The position numbers were made by a program, and so were the translations under genes. From Hirundichthys speculiger (taxonomy: Eukaryota; Chordata; Actinopteri; Beloniformes; Exocoetidae): DNA of 64,000 nucleotides. Shown here piece after piece: positions 10,627-21,399 of this stretch. The stretch covers positions 62,001 to 126,000 of the forward strand of contig JAGFBZ010002341.1 of assembly GCA_018398805.1 (NCBI GenBank). The letters are read 5' to 3'. The notes beneath the pieces were generated by a model. The model was not told where the DNA came from, searched no databases, and saw only the letters and a program-made list of their open reading frames with translations. The first letter of the stretch is position 1; each line of letters starts with the position of its first letter.

Positions 10627-12501
10627 CTATAGGCCAGCCTCATGTAAGCGCTTTAGTACAGAGGCAAGGGTGGCATCGTGTGCAGCTTGTGTTTTTCCCC
10701 ATAGAATTATGTCGTCTAAATAGTTAGCTACATTGGGTAAGCCCTCCAGCACTGTAGCCAGCATCTTCTGGAACGCAGAGGGGGCGGAGGCTAACCCATA
10801 TGGGACTCGGCAAAATCTGAACAATCCCTCGTGCGTAATGAAAGCTGTCAGATCACGACTCTCTTCGTGTAGGGGCAGTTGGAAGTACGCAGCTTCCAAA
10901 TCAATCGTAGAAAAGACCGTAGCGTCCTTCAGACGTGACAGCAACTCATCTATGTGTGGTAGGGGGTAACTGTCTGTAACAACAGCCTTATTTGGCTCTC
11001 GCAAATCCACACACATTCGGATACCTCCAGACTTTTTCTGAATAACCACGATGGGGGACACCCACGGTGAAGCATCGATTTTCTCAATTATTCCTTCTTT
11101 GAGCAGTCTATCGATCTCCTTACTCACTGCGTCTCTGACTGAGAGCGGCAAGCGGCGCAGTTTCTGTCTCACTGGGGTAACTGCACCCGAGACTTTCACT
11201 TTGTGGACGAACTGCTTTGCGCAGCCATAACCTGATGACAGTGGCGGTGTGGTGGACAGATCCATCACAGGCGCCCATGCAGTAGACCTGTGTTCGTCCT
11301 GTATTGTAGCACCATTAAAGCACAGTTCAAGTCCCTTTATGAGATCCATCCCAAGCAGCGCAGTCCCTGATTCAACAACGAATAGCTTAGTAGGGCAAGA
11401 GGCATCATTACGTGACACCAGAACAGGTAGACACCCCCGTACAGGAATGGGAGAGCGGGAGTAGGTGACTAGATTGGCAGTAGGAGGTTGTAGTGAATCA
11501 TGACTAAATTTAGCCTCATACAGTGACTGTGGTATTATGGAAACTGAGGAACCTGAGTCCACAATGAACTCTATAGGGGCAGTAGCAGACGATGTTTTAA
11601 CATTGGCTGTGCAACGAATTCTGTCAGGCATAGCAGTATCATGTAAGTACAATATCTGAATTTCAGGCAAGTCAACTTCATCAACATGATGAGTCTGTGC
11701 GGAGCGGCACACACGGGCATAATGACCAGTCTTTTGGCAGTTGTTACATTTAACTGTGGCAGCAGGGCAGGTCTTGTTGTTCGCCATATGTTGGTCGGAG
11801 CCACAGCGGTAACATGAACGTGAAGACGTAGAGGCAGCAGCAGGCTTTGCATTGGCAGCAGTGGGTTGCTTCTTAGGGCGGGGGCGTCGCGGACGATTCT
11901 TGCCATCTGTAGGTTTCGTTTGCACTGCGTCCACAGGAGCCCCAGCAGCAATGGCAGAGATCGACTTCGCCTGCATCAATGCAGCTTCAATTTGCGTAGC
12001 TAGTGTGATTGCCCTCTCCAACGTCAAGTTGTTCTCTAGAAGCAGATGTTCTCGTATGCGCTGACTAGAAACGTGTTCAACCAATTGGTCCCTTAACATT
12101 TCATCCTCTTTGTCTCCGAACTCACACGTAGTAGCCAAATCTCTTAAAGCAGCAACATACTGTAGGATACTTTCGTTTTGGACCTGAACTCTTTTTCTAA
12201 AAGCATGTCTTTCAGCAACAGTATTTCTTTTCTGGTTAAAGTGAGCTTCCAAGGTCTTAAGGGCATCATCCATCGTCGTGCTTGGGTTTGGCAGGGTGTA
12301 AAACAGTCTCTGACCCTCTGCTCCAAGACTGTGTAACAAAAGCGCCTTTTTCCTCTCCTGTGGCCATTTATCCCCCGTCGCATCAACGACCAGCAGATAA
12401 TTCTCGAACATCTTTTTCCATGTTACGAGCGGAATGGGTGGCTCACCCGGGCAAGGTAGAAAAGGTGGAGGAAACGGCGTAGACGCAAAAGCCATCTTCA
12501 T
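10627..12501 (-). CDS. gag-protease-reverse transcriptase polyprotein of the LTR element (truncated)
   Basis: This is an open frame of 624 codons starting with an ATG 29 bases inside the 5' LTR. In order it shows a gag-type N-terminal half, two zinc knuckles near residues 230-266 (CYRCGSDQH... and CNNCQKTGHYARVC), an aspartic protease with IVDSGSSVSIIP near residue 315, and a reverse transcriptase with RMCVDLREPNK, STIDLEAAYFQLPL and the YLDD catalytic box near residue 595. It ends with a stop after RLHEAGL in the RT thumb region. After that stop the frame continues as thumb sequence (QFSKTTLRFLGHTVTP) before the deletion. gag and pol are fused in one frame. The protein belongs to the transposon and is not a host gene. 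Confidence 0.85.
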   Translation of the reverse strand: MKMAFASTPFPPPFLPCPGEPPIPLVTWKKMFENYLLVVDATGDKWPQERKKALLLHSLGAEGQRLFYTLPNPSTTMDDALKTLEAHFNQKRNTVAERHAFRKRVQVQNESILQYVAALRDLATTCEFGDKEDEMLRDQLVEHVSSQRIREHLLLENNLTLERAITLATQIEAALMQAKSISAIAAGAPVDAVQTKPTDGKNRPRRPRPKKQPTAANAKPAAASTSSRSCYRCGSDQHMANNKTCPAATVKCNNCQKTGHYARVCRSAQTHHVDEVDLPEIQILYLHDTAMPDRIRCTANVKTSSATAPIEFIVDSGSSVSIIPQSLYEAKFSHDSLQPPTANLVTYSRSPIPVRGCLPVLVSRNDASCPTKLFVVESGTALLGMDLIKGLELCFNGATIQDEHRSTAWAPVMDLSTTPPLSSGYGCAKQFVHKVKVSGAVTPVRQKLRRLPLSVRDAVSKEIDRLLKEGIIEKIDASPWVSPIVVIQKKSGGIRMCVDLREPNKAVVTDSYPLPHIDELLSRLKDATVFSTIDLEAAYFQLPLHEESRDLTAFITHEGLFRFCRVPYGLASAPSAFQKMLATVLEGLPNVANYLDDIILWGKTQAAHDATLASVLKRLHEAGL

Positions 12502-12529
12502 GCAGCAGGCAGTAACCTCGTCGCCAATT

Positions 12530-12713
12530 TGTTAGGTTTGTAGTGTAAAGAAGAGGCTTTGTTATCATTCCATAACTTTACTTATGAACTTCTCAGGAAC
12601 ATATCACCGTACAGCAACACATACTTGCATCCTCTACTTCTCCGCTTTCATATCTCCTGCTTACCCCCCAAAGGAACAAAATAGCCTGACCCCTAGTGGT
12701 ACAGAATACAACA
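12530..12713 (-). repeat. 5' LTR of the gypsy-type element (transcription on - strand)
   Basis: This 184-bp LTR has TG...CA ends. The target duplication ATGAC follows at 12714-12718. Just inside (- strand) aattggcgacgaggtt could be a tRNA primer-binding site. Confidence 0.85.
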
Positions 12714-13869
12714 ATGACGTAGATCCATCTTTGCAGCTAGAACAGCTTCAACTCTTCTGGGAAGGCTGTCCACAAGGTTTAGGAGTGTGTTTATGGGGAT
12801 TTTTGTCCATTCTTCCAGAAGAACATTTGTGAGGTCAAACACTGATGTTGGACCAGAAGGTCTGGTTCTCAGTCTCTGCTCTAATTCATCCCAAAGGTCT
12901 TCTATCAGGTTGAGGTCAGGACTCTGTGCAGGCCAGTCAAGTTCATCCACACCAGACTCTTCCATCCATGTCTTTATGGACATTTATTTGTGCACTGGTG
13001 CTCAGTCATGTTGGAAGAGGAAGGGTCCAGCTCCAAACTGTTCCCAGAAACTTGGGAGCATGGAATTGTCCAAAATGTCTTGGTCTGCTGAAGCATTCAG
13101 AGTTCCTTTCACTGGAAATAAGGGGCCAAGCCCAGCTGCTGAAAAACAAGCCCACACCATAATCCTCCTCCACCAAACTTTACAATTGGATCAATGCAGT
13201 CAGACCAGTACTGTTCTCCTGGCAACCACCAAACCCAGACTCTTCCATCAGATTGCCAGATGGAGAAGTGTGATTCTTCACTCCAGAGAATGTTCCTCCA
13301 CTGCTCTAGAGTCCAGTGGTGGCTGCTTTACACCACTGCATCTGATGCTTTGCATTGTATTTGGTGATGTCTGGCTTGGATGCAGCTGCTCCACCATGGA
13401 AACCCATTCATGAAGCTCTCTGCTCTGTTGTTGAGCTAATCTGAAGGCCACATGAAGTTTGGAGGTCTGTAGTGATCGACTCTCCAGAAAGTTGGTGACC
13501 TCTTCACACTATGTTCTTCAGCATCCTCTGACTCCGCCCCCTCAGTTTACGTGTCCTACCACTTCATGGCTGAGTTGCTGTCGTTCCCAAACACTTCCAT
13601 TTCCTTATAATACAGCTGACAGTTGACTGTGGAATATTCAGGAGCGAGGAAATTTCACGACTGGATTGTTGCACAGGTGTCATCCTGTCACAGTTCCAGG
13701 CTGGAATTCACTGAGCTCCTGAGAGAGACCCATTCTTTCACAGATGTTTCTAGAAACAGTCTGCATGTCTAGGTGCTTAATTTTATACATCTGTGGCCAT
13801 GGAAGTGATTGAAACACCTGATTCTGATGATTTGGATGGGTGAGCAAATACTTTTGGCAATATAGTGTA

Positions 13870-16539
13870 CATAATGGAAAGCCAGTAGGAGTCCAAAAAG
13901 ATGCCCCACAGGAAATAAATCCCTAAATAGGCATTTTTAAAAACTCCACAAACATAATGTTTCTAGGTTTTTTCCTAAGTTGTTAGAGGGGGGATTTGCT
14001 ACAGCTTTGATTTGAGAATTTCATTTCTCAGCAAACAAACTAAGATTCTTGATGTGATTGTTTTAAGTCATCTGGACTCAAGGTTCCTTCTACTTTACGA
14101 AAAATTATCTATTTTTGATCTAAATCGAGGATATTTTACCTGGATGTATGAGGGGTTTTCGACTGCAGCCGTTTAGGATGAGTGCCATAGATCTAGACAT
14201 TTACATCAGTAGAACCATAATGTTGAATCAAAGAACTGATCCTTGTGGAAAATTTACTTTTAAGGGCTTGGTACACAGTACAGATGACTTTGACTTTTTT
14301 ATATAATTTTTTTTAGGAAGTCAATGTAGAAATGTAGAAAATAGTGATGTATTTTTAAAGGTACATGTCAGTTCTCTGGCTGCAGTCTTTTAGTCCAAAA
14401 ATGAGTCCGTGATACTGGAGACCAAAGTAATGCAATGAAGGGTAACTATATGCCTCCAAAGGTAATATCTGATTATTGTTTAGGGCAAGAATGAAAAATT
14501 AAATTGTGACGAGGGCTTTTGTCTGCAAGACAAGCATTAAACTTTAATAATTGATCACTTTCCTCAAGATAAAGCTGTTTAAAAAGATGTCTTTCCTGAT
14601 ATTACCCAGGCAAGCATCCACAGAAGGAAAAAAAAAGGTCCCTGTCCAGAACCCTGTGGAACACCTTAACTATTACTATTACAGGCTTTACTTGGATACA
14701 TGTTGTGTTTTTAATTAGCATTAGTTCCATCAGCAGAGTCCTCGACGCTGCTCACATTCTTTCAAAGGTTTCTCAACGATCAGAAATGCTGAAAAACCTC
14801 ATTTAATGGGATGGATCTCCGTGCTGGTTTCTGAACCTGTCTTGGAAATTTCATGCCAGACAGAAGTCATAGTATACTCACTCCAACTTAACTTTGAAAC
14901 GACATTGGCGGTACTTTAATTGTTTGCTTGAATTTCGCCAATATATTTAAACAACCCACTCTTAACTGGTGTAGTTAATGAATAAACTACATCTTGACTT
15001 TAAAAACCCAGTGTACCTGTCTTCAGAGATTTGATTTTTATTGTGGAAGTGAAATTTCTGGATAATGTCAATAACATTCTGTCTTTGCGGAGATAATGGA
15101 TCGGCGGCTTTTCACAGAAACGGTGCAGAGACAGAGTTAATCATTTCTCTGTATCGACTCCACGGACCCATTCCAGCTTTGCAGGCTGGAGATGCCTGTT
15201 TGTCGTTGCGTGATGTTGAAAGGTAACGCCACCGGCAAGCTGTTCTGCTGTGGATGCCTGACGCACAAAAAGCCTGCAGTTCTGTGAAGAAGAAGAAGTT
15301 AGATGATAAAAGGTATAAAAGCAGAAAGGGTGGAGTCACCACTGTATTTTGCAGTAGGGAAAGTAGTTATTATGTTTGTGCCAAGACGTTTTTAGTCTGG
15401 AGCCTGAGAGATTTGCCTCATCATCTGGGACAACACCCTTAGTGTCCCTTTCTGAGTTCACGAGTTACGAAACAATGAAAATATGTGTTTGATGTGCAAG
15501 CCAAGACATCAGGCTTTTTTTGTTGAGGGGACAGGGCGGCCACTAAACAGATGCTTCGGTCTTTGTAACACTTTGGACAGCTAAAGGACGTTTTCTACCA
15601 GTGGAAAAAGGAAAGAATAACTTAAGCTCATGCATGCATTTGCTCCTGACTGACTTTTTCTTCAACACATACCATTAAGTTTGCGGAAAATCTTTTTCTA
15701 CCTGTTGGCAGGGAGTGAAATTGCCAAGGTTTTGCTTGTTCCCTGGAGGCACTAAGATGACTCATATGTTTATCTGTAATCAGTTGCTCTTCCATTTGCT
15801 GCACAGGTACATTTTTTTCCTATTCACCTTCCTGAACATTCACCTGGGGGCCTGGTGAAACCAACTGCTCGGCTAGCAGCTCATTCCACAGTCACAGCAG
15901 TAAAAACTCCTGTTAAAACTTGTCCAGCCGATCTGGCGTCGCTGCCTGCAGTTAAATATCTTGCATACAGTCGAGACCGCAGGGGATTTAATGTGGATTG
16001 TGCAACTTACTGTTGGGTTTTAAGGTTTAAATAAATCTGAATAACACCTGATGTTTTCCACGGATGTTACCCGTCCCTTATGGGCACCGTACATGCCACT
16101 TTGAAAGGTTACAGTGCACAATTTTTTAATAGCACAGTCTTTTGCATGTGATTTACCACAATGTTTTTCACTGATGCTTGCAGCAGCTCTGATAACAACT
16201 CGTGTCACCAGCAGTTTTGTGTTTTCACTAAAAATGAAAGAGGCCACCATCATTAGTTGGCAGCTGGTGCAGGCCACGTGATGGTGTCAGCCCTACCCAG
16301 CTGAGCAGATTTCTTCTTGCTACAAACGACTGATCCGCCAGCTTGTGATTACTCCTCACTTTTGTCTGCGTTAGATTGCAGGTTGCAACATAACTGGTAG
16401 AGTAGCTTCTGAACGTTTCTGTGCCATGCCTCCATTCGGATAGGTTTCCCTCCCAGCTGGTGCTACAGCTCAAGAAAGCATTTTGATCATCTGATTGGAC
16501 TGAAAGATTATATTTCAGATTATATATAAATTTGTGTCA
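13870..16539. other. intergenic stretch without recognised gene
   Basis: I see no exon with coding motifs and good splice sites. Between about 14040 and 14700 there are phrases that resemble worn LINE sequence (for example accctgtggaacacctta), too decayed to place. The rest is unassigned. Confidence 0.4.
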
Positions 16540-16889
16540 GACATCATCAGTGTTGGGCAAGTTCACTTTCTACAGGAAACTAGTTAAGTTCATAGTTCAT
16601 AGAAATTAAAATGAACTAGTTCAGTTCACCATTTCAAAAAATGAACCAAATAGTTAATTTTAAGTTCATTTTTTTTAAATTCTTTTTTAATGTTGCTGCG
16701 AGCAATTATTTGTCAAAATGATTACCACTTCCCACATACTACCCCACCACAAACGGCAATTATTTTATCCATGTTAACTGTCGAAAACTATTGGTCCAAT
16801 TCAGAATCCTTAACCAACCAGGGTTCACATTAGCATTGAAGGGACAGCCCATGTAAAACTGTAATTTCCCTTTCAGCTTCTCTCTACAG

Positions 16890-17647
16890 CAGCCATTCCC
16901 AAACTTCAGAATACCAAGGCCCAGTTTGAAATGTGAAAAATCTCCACAGCCCACCGAAACCTTTAATCACAACTGTGATCAACATACAGAACAAGGAACC
17001 ATGATCTGATATTAAAGGTGGGGTAGGTGTTCTTTTTTTGCAGCGACTTTTTACAATATTGCCTGAAAACCTTTTCACATTCCCATTGCACCCACTGAAA
17101 TAAAATGTTTGCAAAAAAAAAAACGAAACGTTTTGGTCCGGTCTAGAGGGTGTAATCAGAGGAAAAACTCTGACCAGTTAAAATAGTGATCATCATTACT
17201 TTCATTGGCTGCCTAATACGTCCATCAAATATCAATGCACTCCCACCCACCCCTCCCTCCCTCCCTGCGGTTCATGTAGTCGTGAATCGTGTGAAGGCGT
17301 GGTTTCGAGGGGTGAGCTGAAGAGGGAGGAGGCGGAGCCTTTGGAAGGAGGGAGGGAGTGTATATTTTCAAAATCTCACTTGAGTTGGATTGCTGGAACC
17401 GTTTTTTCAAAGCCCACCTACCCCACCTTTAATGTAAGGGGTCAACAAATAAGGTGACACTTGTCATATTAAGTTAAGATGACAGTAGAATAATACTTAA
17501 CTGGTTTGTTTTATTACTTCTTAATGCTTTTTTTAATCATGTCATGAATATTTTACAGTAATTAAAAACATATATGACCTCTCACGGCCCACTGCAGTCC
17601 CATGACGGCCCACCAGGGGGCCACAGCCCACACTTTGAGAATCACTG
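16890..17647. mobile_element. hAT element inserted in the outer hAT
   Basis: Ends CAGCCATTCCCAAACTT and CTTTGAGAATCACTG are flanked by the 8-bp duplication CTCTACAG (16882-16889, 17648-17655). A reversed relative without the inner insertion lies at 57531-57912. The interior is non-coding. Confidence 0.85.
17016..17428. mobile_element. TTAA-flanked MITE inserted in the inner hAT
   Basis: 413 bp with inverted ends AGGTGGGGTAGGTG...CACCTACCCCACCT flanked by TTAA (17012-17015, 17429-17432). The relative at 57.5 kb has a single ttaa at the same place (cattaatatcag), so it preserves the empty site. TTAA targets suggest a piggyBac-type mobiliser, although the A/T palindrome at the edge leaves the exact target length open. 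Confidence 0.75.
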
Positions 17648-18725
17648 CTCTACAGTATATTAAAAATATGAGGAAAAACTTGCTGCCAAATGGTCTTTAT
17701 TATAAGACAAAAACAGGTCCTTAATGTCCAAATGTCCCCCCCCCCCTCCCCCATTTCAATATTCTCAATATATTCAATATAATAGCACTCATCTTCCTTC
17801 ATGATCGTTTTAAACGTTTGATGACACAATTGTTAGCGTAACAGAGGCGACAGCCCATGTTGCTATGTTTGATTGTTTTCCTTTGATTGTTTTGCCCATA
17901 AACCTGGTACGGTTTTGACCGTGCGTGAACTTTGACAGAGCGTCGTTCACAACTGCCCAAATGAAAGTGAATGCGTTCAGTTCACATTCGCGAAAAATAT
18001 GAACTAGTTCGTGAACTTTCGTTTCAATGAACGCGTTCAGGTACAACACTGGACATCATGCCCCCTCTTTCTTTCCCAACTTCTACCTTTTAGTTGTAAT
18101 TGGCCTGGGTGGTAGATTTGATTTGATTTCAGTTTGTCTCCTTCTGCTTTCAGGTACACATATTTTATGTTCCAGCTTGGTTGAGCCTTCCACTCACTCT
18201 GTCCTTCAAGTTAAAAAAAAGAACATTGTAAATTAAACCTCTTTAAAGATAAAAATACATCTCCTTAAATTTAGGGTTATGAAATTGTCATTGTAGTTGG
18301 TTTGTATTAATATTCCTACTAAAGTTTTCCACAGGTTTCAGCACTGCTGCTCATATGAGGCTTGTTTGAGATCAGAACGATGTAACCTAGACCATTCACG
18401 TCACAAAAATTCTTTCTTGTGAAATGGATTTGTTGAGACTCCTATTCAGTCACTTCCACCAGTATCAAACCAGTCAGAGTGAAGCGGGGGCGAACTTCGT
18501 GTAATGACTCATGCAGGTGTTTCTGAGAACCACTGTTTGAAACGACCAGCTGCAGGGTTGCTGGTAACACCTTGGATCAAACGAGTACATGCTTTCATCC
18601 TTTCCTCCACTCCATTTTGGTCACTCTGCCTATGTTTCATTTCCCGGACTGGTTGTATGCTTATCCACTGGTATCTAGAGGCTGTTTTTACTGCACCTGT
18701 TGGTACTCCCAACAAGAACGTAGGG

Positions 18726-19370
18726 CAGGGGTGTCCTCGTTTCCACTGAGGGCCACATCAGCATCATGGTTGCCCTCGAAGGGCCAGATTGACAGCATGA
18801 ATGTAACAAAATGCAATGTAAACTAAAATAAATTAAACTGCACCTTATTATATTGTTCTGTATTTATTATGTATTCAGGTTTCAAATATTTAAATAATTA
18901 TTATATTAAATTCAGGGTATGTGGTTGTAACCCACATCACTGAGAGTATCCATTACCTTGGTTTCAGAAGTGGAGTGATTCTTTGTTTTTCTTGTGGGCT
19001 AAATTTAGCATAATTAGCTCCATATTTGATGTCAAAATGCCGACGTAGATTGTACTCTTTCATGACTGGCGCTGCCTCATAACATAAAAGACATACTGTT
19101 TTCTTTCACCTTGAGGTACAAACCATCAGTTCTGAAAATCATCTTGATGTCTTGCTCATGGTGATACAGTATACTGTTATCGTTGTGGGTAATGACGAAA
19201 TGCATTATTGGGAGATGCAGTTTATTGTCAGTATGCGCTTTAAAGCGGTGTAAGCTTATTTTAAGTCTTAATATATTGGTTTAAAATTTAAGCCAATAAT
19301 GCACAAGCTCTCGAGGGCCACATAAAATGACGTGGCAGGTCACATTTGGCTCTTGTGTTTGACACACGTG
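18726..19370 (-). mobile_element. hAT element related to GTF2IRD2-type transposons, copy 1
   Basis: Ends CAGGGGTGTCC and GTTTGACACACGTG are flanked by the 8-bp duplication ACGTAGGG (18718-18725, 19371-19378). It matches the element at 23699-24431 in reverse orientation over most of its length. The transposase region is decayed. 645 bp. Confidence 0.85.
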
Positions 19371-19849
19371 ACGTAGGGGAACAGGAGAGGTTTTAGGACA
19401 GCATAAACGAATGTTTCTCAGTTTAAACCACTGCTCTGCATTCTTTAGATCTTTTTTTTCAAGGATGTTATGGCCAACGGCCTGTCCTTTTTTTGTTCCT
19501 GATTGTTTTTCACATTGCAGGTGGCTGGCCCACCAATGCAGCTGTGCTGTTATTCGTCCGGGATTGGCTACATGGTCTTGTCTTCATCCCCTCCCTCCTG
19601 GAGTCTGATGTTCTGGTTGGTCCGCTCATCATCCTGCGCCACCAATGGCCGATGCCGGTTGACTTTTGAAATCTTAACTCCCCAGTCTTCCTTTTTGCAG
19701 CTGGTTCTTACTCTGAGCACCTTTCCACTTTGTCAAACTTTGTGTTTGTGTGATTGAGCTGTTTTTCCCAGAGCGGTTAATTTGATTGTTTCTTTGTTCC
19801 ATAAGCACAATACATGGCCAAAAAAGTGTGTTTAATTTTTCTTAATTGT

Positions 19850-20232
19850 CCCATGTACCCATGTTCTGACAGCTGCTTCCAGCAGGATGATGCGCTGTCA
19901 CAAACCTCCCATCATCTCAAACCGGTTTCTTGAACATGACAATGAGTTCACTGTACTCCAGTGACCTCCACAGTCACCTGATCCCAGTCCAACAGTGTGC
20001 CTTTGGGAGGTGGTGGAACTGGAGATTCTCATCATGGGATGAGCCGCTGACAAATCTGCATCGACCGCATGATGCTATCATGTCAATATGGACCCAAATC
20101 TCTGAGCAACTTGTTGAATCTGTGGCACAAAGAATTAAAGCAGTTCTGAAGGCAAAAGGCTGTCCAAACCAGGACGAGCAAGGTGGACCTGATAAAGCCA
20201 ATAAAGCTGTTAAAACAACCCTCGTTGCCTCC
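19850..20232 (+). pseudogene. Tc1/mariner-like transposase C-terminal relic
   Basis: The + strand carries worn versions of FLEHDNEFTVL and SPDxxPxxCAFGRWW, followed by DAIMSIWTQISEQLVES and RIKAVLKAKG, the end of a DDE transposase seen in many fish Tc1-like elements. Frames shift and key acidic residues are lost. The tail gataaagccaataaag resembles the element 3' end. Confidence 0.65.
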
Positions 20233-20239
20233 TGATTGA

Positions 20240-21085
20240 AACTCTACACTATGCATAGATCAGCTGTTATATTTACGTAACCACAGTTTGTTGAAGACCG
20301 ACTTTGACAACGTGCACCATAAACACAAAATATGTAGTTATAAAGACAACCTGTCTATTTTGCTGCATTGCACAGGCTTGTTGTGGCAGCTGCAATGTAG
20401 CAGCTCATTCCTGTTTATTGTCATTCAAATGCAAAGAACCGGCTTGATCTCATCGTAAATCATAGCTTTGTGTCTTAGCTTAAAGGCCTGGCGAATATTG
20501 ACCTCTGAAACACATTTTAGAATAAAAGAGATGCATATTAGACGGTTGGAAAATGCCACCCTGAGCTGTCCCTCAAGGCTTATTGAGGGTCAAAGAGGAG
20601 AGCAGACAGCAAAAAGTCTGAGGTGAACATGAGGCAGCAACAAAAATGGTTTGATAAAAGTACAGACTGAAGCTAACAGCTTTTTGAAAATGAAAATCCA
20701 ACTAAATTAAAATCTGTTTTTTTTCTTTTGTGCCTATTCACAGTAAAGTAATCTCAAAGCACTCGATGCAATCCAGTATGTTGTAATCAAATTTTAATCC
20801 AGTTAATTCCAGTTGAGTCCAGACTCAATATTCCTGAAACTCCAGTTCATAAAAGACAGTGTAGCCAAGGAACCCAACGGACTGCATTTGTGAGGACGTG
20901 GCCCGACAGGAAAATCCTCTGCTGGTATAAGCATCAGGCTTGGCCTTTTTATGGGTTTTAAAAGTGAAAAGAGGAATTTTTAATTCTATTCTGGATTTCG
21001 CAGGATGCCAGTGAAGAGACGGCGAGACTGAAGAAATATGAGCTGTCCTGACCAGTGCCAGGTTAGGGAAATTTCCTGAAATGCC
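20240..21085. other. unassigned intergenic stretch
   Basis: I see no coding motif, RNA gene or transposon end. Short A/T runs only. Confidence 0.3.
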
Positions 21086-21380
21086 TCTCCGGTGAGGGCA
21101 GCATGGTGGCTTAGTGGTTAGCACTGTTGCTAACAGCAAGAAGGTTCCTGGTTTGCGTGGTTTTTCTTCACGTACTCCAGCTTCCTCCCACAGTCCAAAG
21201 ACATGCATGTCAGGTTGATTGGTGGTTCTTAATTGCCCGTAGGAGTGATTGTGAGTGTGAGGTGGTTGTCCGTCTATATGTGGCCCTGAGATGGACTGGT
21301 GCCCTGTCCAGGGTGGACCCCTGCCTTTCGCCTGAAGAGAGCTGGGATAGACTCCAGCAGGGCTGGGACGGACTTTAAGT
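21086..21380 (+). repeat. tRNA-headed teleost SINE-like repeat
   Basis: The head ggtggcttagtggttagcac, with an A-box-like motif, is followed by the body cagtccaaagacatgcatgt, then ggactggtgccctgtccagg and gctgggatagactccagc. Related copies are at 33748-34085 (reverse) and 62490-62640, and a head fragment is near 31697-31745. It is a ubiquitous fish repeat. Confidence 0.75.
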
Positions 21381-21399
21381 GACGACTCATACAGGAGCC

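Larger units (their letters stand above)
9343..12713 (-). mobile_element. Ty3/gypsy-type LTR retrotransposon, internally deleted, young
   Basis: Two LTRs (9343-9528, 186 bp; 12530-12713, 184 bp) begin TG and end CA, and are flanked by the 5-bp duplication ATGAC at 9338-9342 and 12714-12718. The LTRs differ by one substitution and one 2-bp indel, so insertion was recent. On the - strand the order is 5' LTR, a TGG-starting primer-binding-like site just inside, gag with zinc knuckles, protease, reverse transcriptase, the integrase C-terminal part, a purine tract (agaggggaata) and the 3' LTR. RNase H and most of the integrase core are missing, so this copy cannot move on its own. Confidence 0.9.
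9262..13867 (-). mobile_element. Tc1-like DNA transposon interrupted by an LTR retrotransposon
   Basis: The ends are inverted repeats of about 28 bp (CACTATATTGCCAAAAGTAT at both) flanked by TA at 9260-9261 and 13868-13869. Without the inserted retrotransposon and its 5-bp target duplication the element is 1230 bp, a usual Tc1 size. The transposase is on the - strand: the stretch at 12693-12983 gives DWPAQSPDLNLIEDLWDELE and ends with the PRRVEAVLAAK block, while the remainder up to the right end is broken by frameshifts. This is a widespread fish family. Confidence 0.85.
16548..18051. mobile_element. hAT element (outer member of a three-level nest), non-autonomous
   Basis: It starts CAGTGTTGGGCAAGTTCAC and ends GTACAACACTG, with a perfect 8-bp duplication GACATCAT at 16540-16547 and 18052-18059, diagnostic of hAT. 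Inside both ends are inverted runs built from gaactagtt/aactagttc. There is no transposase frame. The middle is occupied by a second hAT element. Confidence 0.85.

Noticed and set aside
12787..13413. 208-codon + strand frame
   Set aside because: It is the antisense of the Tc1 transposase region; the real coding sense is the - strand.
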